Positions 1-5,001 of a stretch of DNA of 12,271 nt are shown here, piece by piece. Position numbers and translations under genes: made by a program. This stretch comes from Actinomycetales bacterium. Lineage in GTDB: Bacteria > Actinomycetota > Actinomycetes > Actinomycetales > Cellulomonadaceae. Under the pieces are notes generated by a model. It saw only the letters and a program-made list of their open reading frames with translations. It had not been told where the DNA came from and did no database searches. The stretch covers positions 1 to 12,271 of the forward strand of contig JAAZAC010000089.1 in the NCBI GenBank assembly GCA_012514545.1, in the 5' to 3' direction. Position 1 is the stretch's first letter. Every line of letters begins with the position of its first letter.

Positions 1-65
1 CCGACGGCGAGCGCGGGCGGGACGTTGCCGCTGCCGTCGAGGGTGAGGATCAGGACCTCGGCCAT
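1..65 (-). CDS. MGT-type (GT1 family) glycosyltransferase, N-terminal fragment
   Basis: Only the first 21 codons are in the window; the gene continues beyond position 1. The visible protein starts MAEVLILTLDGSGNVPPAL. A first beta strand followed by a glycine-rich turn and NVPPAL is the N-terminus I recognise from the MGT/UGT-like GT1 glycosyltransferases of actinomycetes, which move a sugar from a nucleotide sugar onto a small hydrophobic acceptor such as a macrolide. The ATG (65-63) shares its A with the TGA stop of the upstream tetR gene (sequence TGATG), so translation is probably coupled and the two genes form one transcript. The regulator may therefore control drug or metabolite glycosylation. 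The acceptor cannot be inferred, and the family call rests on about 20 residues. Confidence 0.72.
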   Translation of the reverse strand, partial: MAEVLILTLDGSGNVPPALAV

Positions 66-664
66 CAGGTGCCTCCGGCGAGGACGGCGCGCGCGAGGGC
101 GAGCATGCGCGCGGCGGTGGTGTCGCGGGACAGGCCGCGGTCGCGGCGCAGCAGCGCCCACGTCTGCAGGTCGGTGGCGACGACGAGGAGGTCGGTGAGG
201 GCCTCGGCGTCGGGCGCCGGGAGCGGGGCGAGGAACGGCGCGAACGTCGCCTGGACCCAGGCGCGGTGCTGGGCGCGCCCCTCGGCCGTGATGCGGGCGA
301 CGCCGGCGTCCTGCGCCTCGTGGGCGAGCAGGGTGAGCATGCCGTGGCCGCGCGCCTCGTAGTGGTCGACGACGACGTCCACCGCCGCGGCGGGGTCGCC
401 CACCGGGGCCTCGCGGTCGGTGAGGATGACGTCGAGCGCGTAGGCGAACGTCTCCTCGAACAGCCCGTCGCGGCTGCCGAAGTGGCGCAGCACGGTGGGC
501 ACGGTGACGCCGGCCCGGGCGGCCACGTCGGCGAGCGGGACGGCCGTGGTGCCGCGCTCCATGACCAGCGCGACCAGGGCGTCCATGATGCGCGTGTGCG
601 TGGCCCGGGCGGCCTCGGCCCGGGCCCGCTGGCGGTAGGGGCGCGTCGTCGTCGGAGTATTCAT
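65..664 (-). CDS. TetR-family transcriptional repressor
   Basis: A 199-residue TetR/AcrR regulator. The helix-turn-helix lies at about residues 43-62 (VPLADVAARAGVTVPTVLRHF), followed by SRDGLFEE, the usual TetR linker into helix 4. The remainder is an alpha-helical ligand-binding and dimerisation domain that is diverged, so the ligand is not predictable. I chose the ATG at 664 (MNTPTTTRPY). A longer reading would begin at 703 and add 13 residues, but it would place the promoter and palindrome inside the gene. There is no clear Shine-Dalgarno sequence before 664, so the message is probably leaderless or nearly so. The gene overlaps the downstream glycosyltransferase start by one base. A near-consensus promoter and a palindrome covering the start codon suggest autorepression. 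The pirin gene is divergent, 81 bp away. Confidence 0.92.
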   Translation of the reverse strand: MNTPTTTRPYRQRARAEAARATHTRIMDALVALVMERGTTAVPLADVAARAGVTVPTVLRHFGSRDGLFEETFAYALDVILTDREAPVGDPAAAVDVVVDHYEARGHGMLTLLAHEAQDAGVARITAEGRAQHRAWVQATFAPFLAPLPAPDAEALTDLLVVATDLQTWALLRRDRGLSRDTTAARMLALARAVLAGGT

Positions 665-687
665 GTTAGTGGCGACTGAAACGAATA
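658..687. promoter_or_regulatory. Imperfect palindrome, probable TetR operator over the tetR start
   Basis: The half-sites are TATTCATGTTAGT (658-670) and ACTGAAACGAATA (675-687), separated by GGCG. Reverse-complementing the right half gives TATTCGTTTCAGT, which matches the left half at 10 of 13 positions. The site spans the -10 box, the predicted transcription start and the tetR start codon. It is AT-rich in an otherwise very GC-rich region. Binding by the adjacent TetR protein is inferred from position and symmetry. Confidence 0.62.
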
Positions 688-703
688 TTTGCCACGGTGT
701 CAA
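675..703 (-). promoter_or_regulatory. Promoter of the tetR-glycosyltransferase pair
   Basis: On the minus strand a perfect TTGACA -35 box (703-698) is followed after 17 bases by TTCAGT (680-675), a fair -10 box. Transcription would start near 668, only about four bases before the ATG at 664, which agrees with the lack of a ribosome-binding site. The -10 box lies inside the palindrome at 658-687. Confidence 0.6.
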
Positions 704-734
704 CGGTGGAATCCCGCCGCGGCGCCCGTCCGCC

Positions 735-740
735 TAGCCT
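735..740 (+). promoter_or_regulatory. Leaderless -10 box of the pirin gene
   Basis: TAGCCT lies with its last T six bases before the ATG at 746, so the predicted transcript begins at or next to the start codon. The same hexamer, followed by GGG, occurs before the NYN-domain gene (minus strand, 10983-10978). No good -35 box was found. Confidence 0.5.
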
Positions 741-745
741 GGGGC

Positions 746-1741
746 ATGACCAACTCCGAGCGGCGCCCGCAGGACGGCGACTGCGCGGTCGCCACGCTCG
801 ACGACGGCGTCGAGGTCATCGAGCCGCGCGACGTCCCCCTCGGCGGCCCGCGCGCGATGACCGTGCGGCGCACGCTGCCCTCGCGGCGGCGGTCGCTCAT
901 CGGCGCCTTCTGCTTCGCCGACCACTACGGGCCCGACGCCGTCGCCGCCACGGGCGGCATGGACGTCCCGCCCCACCCGCACACCGGCCTGCAGACCGTG
1001 ACCTGGCTGTTCGAGGGGCGCGTGCTGCACCGCGACGCGCTCGGCTCGGAGCAGGAGATCCGCCCCGGCCAGCTCAACCTCATGACCGCGGGCCACGGCG
1101 TCTGCCACTCCGAGGAGGGCACGGTCCGCCTCTTCCCCGACCAGCGGCGCCTGCACGGCGTCCAGCTGTGGACCGCCCTGCCCGAGGCCACCCGGCACGG
1201 CGAGCGGGCGTTCGAGCACGTCGCCGAGGTGCCCACGTTCGACGCCGACGGCGCCCGCGTCCAGGTCGTCATGGGCACCCTGGGCGGGGCGACCTCGCCC
1301 GCCCGGGCGGACACGCCGCTCGTCGCGGCGCAGGTGGACCTGCCGGCCGGCGCCCGCGTCCGCCTGCCCGTCGAGCGCGGCTTCGAGCACGGGGTCCTGC
1401 TCGACGCCGGGGAGCTCACCGCGTGCGGCGCCCCGCTCGCCCCCGCCGCGCTCGCCTACCTGGCGCCGGGCCGCGACGCCGTCGACCTCGTCGCGGGCGA
1501 CGCCGGTGCGCGCCTGGTGCTCCTGGGCGGCGCGCCGTTCGAGGAGGACGTCCTCATGTGGTGGAACTTCGTCGGGCGCGAGCACGACGAGGTGGTGCAG
1601 GCCCGCGAGCAGTGGCAGGCCGCGATCCGCGGCGAGCCCGAGGGCCTGGCCCGGTTCGGCCGCGTCGACGGGTACGACGGCGCTCCCCTGCCCGCCCCCG
1701 CGCTGCCGCACGTCCGGCTGCGCCCGCGCGGGCGGCTCTGA
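746..1741 (+). CDS. Pirin family protein (bicupin)
   Basis: A 331-residue protein with the pirin N-terminal cupin at about residues 30-150 and a second, C-terminal cupin-like domain at about 190-280. Metal ligands typical of pirins are visible: H77 and H79 in PPHPHTGL, and H121 and E123 in GHGVCHSEEG. It should therefore bind one Fe(II) and could act as a quercetin 2,3-dioxygenase-like enzyme or a redox sensor, as other pirins do; the true substrate is unknown. At 331 residues it is longer than bacterial YhhW (about 230) and nearer the longer pirin forms. The ATG at 746 is preferred over an upstream TTG at 689 because a TAGCCT -10 box lies just before it and no ribosome-binding site is seen. 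It is divergent from tetR and ends at a GC-rich hairpin. Confidence 0.92.
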   Translation: MTNSERRPQDGDCAVATLDDGVEVIEPRDVPLGGPRAMTVRRTLPSRRRSLIGAFCFADHYGPDAVAATGGMDVPPHPHTGLQTVTWLFEGRVLHRDALGSEQEIRPGQLNLMTAGHGVCHSEEGTVRLFPDQRRLHGVQLWTALPEATRHGERAFEHVAEVPTFDADGARVQVVMGTLGGATSPARADTPLVAAQVDLPAGARVRLPVERGFEHGVLLDAGELTACGAPLAPAALAYLAPGRDAVDLVAGDAGARLVLLGGAPFEEDVLMWWNFVGREHDEVVQAREQWQAAIRGEPEGLARFGRVDGYDGAPLPAPALPHVRLRPRGRL

Positions 1742-1747
1742 GCCGTC

Positions 1748-1771
1748 GGGCCCGGGACGTCGCTCGGGCCC
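1748..1771. terminator. Hairpin between convergent genes
   Basis: GGGCCCG (1748-1754) pairs perfectly with CGGGCCC (1765-1771) across a 10-base loop. It fills the 30-base gap between the pirin stop (1741) and the stop of the convergent DinB-fusion gene (1772). There is no T-tract on either side, as is usual in high-GC actinobacteria. A bidirectional terminator role is inferred. Confidence 0.5.
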
Positions 1772-2527
1772 TCAGGCCCTGCCCGCGGCGATCGCCTCCA
1801 GGTCGCGGACGGCGAACCGGTGGTGCTCCCACTCCTCCTCGAGGATGGTGCGCAGGCAGGAGAGCGTGGTCTCGGGCTCCTCGGGCCACCAGGGGTTGCG
1901 GCGCGGCACGGCGAGGTCGGCCTCGGTGACGCCCGCGAGGAACTCGCGGACCATGCCCATCCGTTCCGACCGGACGGCCAGCACCTCCTCGTAGGTCGGC
2001 GTCTCGGCGGAGAACACCGACGGGTCGTTCCCGTCGAGCTCGTACTCCGCGTTGGGCTGGCCGATCGGGTGGTACGGCTCGGGCACCTCGAGGATCGCGC
2101 GGCGCAGCCACGTGTCCGTCGCCATGACCAGGTGCCGCAGGGTCTGCGCGAACGACCACTCGCCGTCGACCGACACGTCCACCGTGCCCGGCGGCATCGC
2201 GGCGACCCGCTCGAGCGTCGCCGCCCACGTCCGCTCGACGGCGGCCCACGCCTCCCGGAGCCCGTCCGGGTCGGCCGCCCGCCGCAGCTCGCGGCCCGGG
2301 AAGCGCCGGTCGAGCTCGGCGTCCACGTACGGCGCGACGTCGACGCCGTTGACCAGCAGCGAGCCGCCCGTCTCGATGAGCCACGGCGCGTCGATGTCCG
2401 CGCCGTTGACGTGCACCCCGCGGAAGACGGCGTCCGAGAGGTTCACGGCCACGAACCGCGCTCCCCGCAGGCTCAGCCGCTCGAAGCGTGCACCGGCCAG
2501 GTCGTCCGCGCTCGTGAACGTGCGCAT
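1772..2527 (-). CDS. Pentapeptide-repeat / DinB-superfamily fusion protein
   Basis: A 251-residue protein in two parts. Residues 11-46 form short pentapeptide repeats with the A(D/R)xF pattern (GARFERLSLRGARF, then DAVFRG and GADID). Residues about 85-248 form a DinB-like four-helix domain. Probable metal ligands are H132 (RHLVMATDTW) and the pair H235-H236 (EEEWEHHRF), the spacing expected for the DinB/YfiT fold. In actinomycetes such proteins may be thiol-dependent, often mycothiol-dependent, transferases; no substrate can be assigned here. The ATG at 2527 is preceded by AAGGGGG four bases upstream, which favours it over a GTG seven codons earlier (2548). It lies 61 bp downstream of the LamG gene on the same strand and could be read through from that operon, but it is not tightly coupled. 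It has no signal peptide and should be cytoplasmic. Confidence 0.85.
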   Translation of the reverse strand: MRTFTSADDLAGARFERLSLRGARFVAVNLSDAVFRGVHVNGADIDAPWLIETGGSLLVNGVDVAPYVDAELDRRFPGRELRRAADPDGLREAWAAVERTWAATLERVAAMPPGTVDVSVDGEWSFAQTLRHLVMATDTWLRRAILEVPEPYHPIGQPNAEYELDGNDPSVFSAETPTYEEVLAVRSERMGMVREFLAGVTEADLAVPRRNPWWPEEPETTLSCLRTILEEEWEHHRFAVRDLEAIAAGRA

Positions 2528-2588
2528 GGGTCCCCCTTCGTCGTCCACCCAGCATCGCGGCTCGGCCCGGCGGCGTCGAGGCGGCCGC

Positions 2589-3377
2589 TCACCAGACGTT
2601 CGCCGCGACGAGCGCCGCCACGTCGCCGCCGCCCAGCGCGGCGGGCAGGACGAGGACCTCGTCGAGCACGGCCCGCGCCGCGGCGTCGCCGGTGCCCGGC
2701 CGCGCGCCCAGCCGCAGGGTGACCGGTCCCTCCCCGGCCGGGGCGGCGGGGGCGGTCGCGACCCCCGTCGTGCCGACCCACAGGCGCACGTCGGACCCGG
2801 AGCGGCTGACGGCGACGAGCCGCGCGCCGGCCGTCGGCGCGGCCACGTCGGCGAGCACCTCCGGCGGCGCCTCCTCGCCGTCGTCGCCGGCGCCCGCGAC
2901 GTCCTGCACCAGCTGCAGGCGGCCGCCGGCGACGCGCAGGCCCAGGTCGGGGCCGTCGTCCTGCACGAGCCACAGGACGTCGCCGTCCGCGCCCGCGTCC
3001 GTCACCCGCAGCCACAGCGCGAGCGCCGCGGCCTGCCCGACGGCGAGCGGGCCGCCCGGGTCGGCCGTGGACTCCTCGAGCCCGCCGCTGAGCCGGAGCG
3101 CGCCGGTGGGGTCGCAGACGAGGAGGCCGGGGGGCGGCGTCGTGCCGGGGATGGCGGACGACGCGCCGAAGTCGTGGTGCCGCGACGGGCCGAGGGTCGC
3201 GACGGCCGCGGGCCACGCGTCCGAGCACGGGCGCACGCCGACCTCGGCGGAGAGCGACGCGCCGTCGACGAACACCGCGGCGGACTCGACCGCCGGCGTC
3301 GCGACGAGCCCGGCCGCGACGCCGAGCGCGGCCGCGAGGGCGAGGACGCCCGCGACCTCAGACCGCGTCGAGGACAT
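2589..3377 (-). CDS. LamG-like secreted or membrane-anchored protein
   Basis: A 262-residue protein. Residues 9-35 are a hydrophobic signal segment (VLALAAALGVAAGLVATPAV), followed by SAAVFVDGASL, which recalls the A-x-F-x-D junction of SipW substrates. Residues about 90-262 look like a concanavalin/LamG fold: GALRLSGG, a LWLRV strand, and at the C-terminus LDEVLVLPAALGGGDVAALV, which matches the usual LamG ending DEVrvynraLsaaEv. Cysteines C51 and C88 could form a disulfide. Its job is probably extracellular carbohydrate or matrix binding, but that is inference. GGGAGG lies six bases before the ATG (3377), and the gene overlaps the end of the signal-peptidase gene by 20 bp, so it is the fourth gene of the operon. 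There is no LPXTG motif or C-terminal anchor. Confidence 0.8.
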   Translation of the reverse strand: MSSTRSEVAGVLALAAALGVAAGLVATPAVESAAVFVDGASLSAEVGVRPCSDAWPAAVATLGPSRHHDFGASSAIPGTTPPPGLLVCDPTGALRLSGGLEESTADPGGPLAVGQAAALALWLRVTDAGADGDVLWLVQDDGPDLGLRVAGGRLQLVQDVAGAGDDGEEAPPEVLADVAAPTAGARLVAVSRSGSDVRLWVGTTGVATAPAAPAGEGPVTLRLGARPGTGDAAARAVLDEVLVLPAALGGGDVAALVAANVW

Positions 3378-4350
3378 CCGGGACCTCCCGGCGCGGGGCG
3401 GGCTGGAGCACGGGCCGGCGGCGCCGCTCGGCCGCCACCTCGACCAGCTCGAGCGCGCCCAGCAGCAGGAGCGGGGGCGCGAGCATCGTCAGGCGGCCGG
3501 TGGGGGACTGCGCCCAGGCGAGCCAGCGGCCCCAGCCCGGGTGCGAGCCCACCACGACGCCGCGCACGAGCGACAGCGGCGTCGCGTTGGGGTCGCGCGT
3601 CCGGTTCGCGTCGCCCTTGGTGTAGACGTACGGGCGCAGGATGGGCTGGCCGTCGGGGCCGAGCCGCGGCACCATCCGGCCGCCCGGCGCCTCCTCGAGC
3701 ACGGGGAGCATCTGCAGGTCGACCACGCGGTGCGTGACGAGGTGCTTGCTGCCCGGCGGCCAGAACGTGACGACCTGGCCCACCTGGAGCTGGCTCGGGT
3801 CGTCGATCGTCTGGAGCACCGCGACGTCGCCGGCCTCCACGAACGGGGACATCGAGCCCGACGTCACGATGAGGAGCTGGCGGCCCTGCAGGCCGTACCA
3901 GGCGGGCACCGCGACGCTCACCGCGAACGCGCCCGCGAACGTCACCACGACCGTCCAGACCAGCCCGGCGAACGCGCGCCGCAGGACGCGGCGCCGGCGC
4001 GCAGCCGACCGCCGCCGGGGGGCCGACCGGGCGTCGGACCTCACGTCCTCGCCCGACGTCGGCCGACCCGGCGGCGTCGGCCCACCCGGCGACGTCGGCC
4101 CTCCATCCGACGCCCCCGGCGTCCCCGTCGCCCGTGCGCGCCACCGCTCGACGATCGGCCCCACGCCCTCCGCGGCCCGGTGCGCCAGCACGAAGCCCTC
4201 GGCCCACCACCGGCGCGGGCCGAGGAGCAGCGCACCGGCCGCCCACGGGAAGGCCGCCTCGCGGACCGCGTCCCACGCGAGGGCGCAGGCGCGGGCGACG
4301 GCGCGGCCGGGCTCCGGCCGCTCCGCCGCGAGCGAGACGATCGCGGTCAT
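3358..4350 (-). CDS. sipW: SipW/ER-type signal peptidase I with N-terminal extension
   Basis: A 330-residue membrane protease. A transmembrane helix at about 128-150 leads into the catalytic domain. The nucleophile is S166 in VTSGSMSPF, and H207 in HLVTHRVVD is in the position where SipW-type (archaeal/eukaryotic-like) enzymes have histidine instead of the bacterial lysine. A conserved KGDAN box contains D247. A second hydrophobic helix lies at about 287-305. SipW enzymes are about 190 residues, so the first 120 residues are extra: a tryptophan/alanine-rich segment, a Gly/Pro/Thr repeat linker (about 82-100) and an arginine-rich stretch before the helix. The ATG at 4350 is nine bases after the TasA-like stop but has no clear ribosome-binding site; a GTG at 4044 (codon 103) would give a conventional 228-residue enzyme. 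It probably processes the TasA-like protein encoded just upstream. Confidence 0.94.
   Translation of the reverse strand: MTAIVSLAAERPEPGRAVARACALAWDAVREAAFPWAAGALLLGPRRWWAEGFVLAHRAAEGVGPIVERWRARATGTPGASDGGPTSPGGPTPPGRPTSGEDVRSDARSAPRRRSAARRRRVLRRAFAGLVWTVVVTFAGAFAVSVAVPAWYGLQGRQLLIVTSGSMSPFVEAGDVAVLQTIDDPSQLQVGQVVTFWPPGSKHLVTHRVVDLQMLPVLEEAPGGRMVPRLGPDGQPILRPYVYTKGDANRTRDPNATPLSLVRGVVVGSHPGWGRWLAWAQSPTGRLTMLAPPLLLLGALELVEVAAERRRRPVLQPAPRREVPDVLDAV
4057..4100. repeat. 18-bp tandem repeat inside the signal-peptidase gene
   Basis: Two near-identical 18-bp units (4057-4074 and 4075-4092, consensus CGTCGGCCSACCCGGCGR) are followed by a partial third (from 4093). The repeat is in frame and encodes the six-residue motif PT(S/P)(P/G)G(G/R) of the linker in the signal peptidase. 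Copy number may vary between strains. Confidence 0.7.
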
Positions 4351-4359
4351 CGCACGAGG

Positions 4360-5001
4360 TCAGTCGTTGTTGACGGTCTGCTCGGCGAGGAAGGTCAGCG
4401 TGACCTCGGCCTGGGTGTCCTGGTACGTGTTGTCGGTCGCGAGCGGCAGGCCGACGGCGACGCACAGGTTCTCCCCGAGGCCCGCGGCGAGCACGCGGTC
4501 GCCCGCGTCCTGGCCGATCGCGGGGTTCCCGACGAGCGTCACCGGGGTCGTGGGGATGCCGTTGAGCGAGCCGATCGGCGTCGCCGCCGCCACGCCCGCC
4601 GAGCTGCAGGTCGCCACGCCCGCGTAGACCTGCAGGGAGAGCTCGCCGGCGAGGTCGGCGGGCTGGCTGTTCGTCGCCGCCACCTCGATCGCGTACCGCA
4701 GCTCGAGCGAGCCGCCGTTCGACACCGGGACGATGCCGTACACCGTGTCGCCGGGCGCCATGTTCGGCGCACCGAGCGTCTGCGTGGCCGAGTGCTCGGC
4801 GACGATGTCGACGGTGCCGGTCTGGAAGTCGCTCGCGGAGAGCGGCTCGGTGTCGGTGAAGAGCGCGCTCGTGACGAGCGACGTCACGCCCATCGCCGCG
4901 AGGGCGACGATGAGCGCGGTGGCCGTGAGCCGTCTGCGCCGGCCCACGCCCAGCGGACTGCGCCGCTCGGGGGTGATCATCTCGCGGATGAGGTCATCCA
5001 T
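4360..5001 (-). CDS. TasA/camelysin-like protein with SipW-dependent signal peptide
   Basis: A 213-residue exported protein. The signal region has a basic stretch (GRRRR, residues 20-24), a hydrophobic core (about 25-45) and then SALFTDTEPLSASDFQTGT, matching the SipW-cognate pattern in which cleavage follows an alanine just before (F/L)FxDTE; here it is likely after A46. The mature part is beta-rich and ends in QAEVTLTFLAEQTVNND, typical of TasA/CalY-type proteins. C132 and C180 may form a disulfide. TasA forms biofilm matrix fibres in Bacillus; whether this one polymerises is unknown. GAAGGAG lies five bases before the ATG, which overlaps the GGDEF-EAL stop by eight bases (ATGGATGA). The signal-peptidase gene follows after nine bases, so enzyme and substrate are co-transcribed. 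Confidence 0.9.
   Translation of the reverse strand: MDDLIREMITPERRSPLGVGRRRRLTATALIVALAAMGVTSLVTSALFTDTEPLSASDFQTGTVDIVAEHSATQTLGAPNMAPGDTVYGIVPVSNGGSLELRYAIEVAATNSQPADLAGELSLQVYAGVATCSSAGVAAATPIGSLNGIPTTPVTLVGNPAIGQDAGDRVLAAGLGENLCVAVGLPLATDNTYQDTQAEVTLTFLAEQTVNND

Noticed and set aside
689..745. Longer pirin reading from a TTG at 689
   Set aside because: The TTG has no ribosome-binding site, the extra residues are not pirin-like, and a -10 box lies directly before the ATG at 746.
697..1929. Long plus-strand and minus-strand open frames over the pirin, DinB, transporter and P450 genes
   Set aside because: They are Arg/Ala/Gly/Pro-rich frames produced by the extreme GC content, show no domain, and lie over well-supported genes.
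2528..2588. Terminator after the LamG gene
   Set aside because: The 61-base gap contains a GCGGCCGC palindrome but no stem long enough to call, so read-through into the DinB-fusion gene stays possible.
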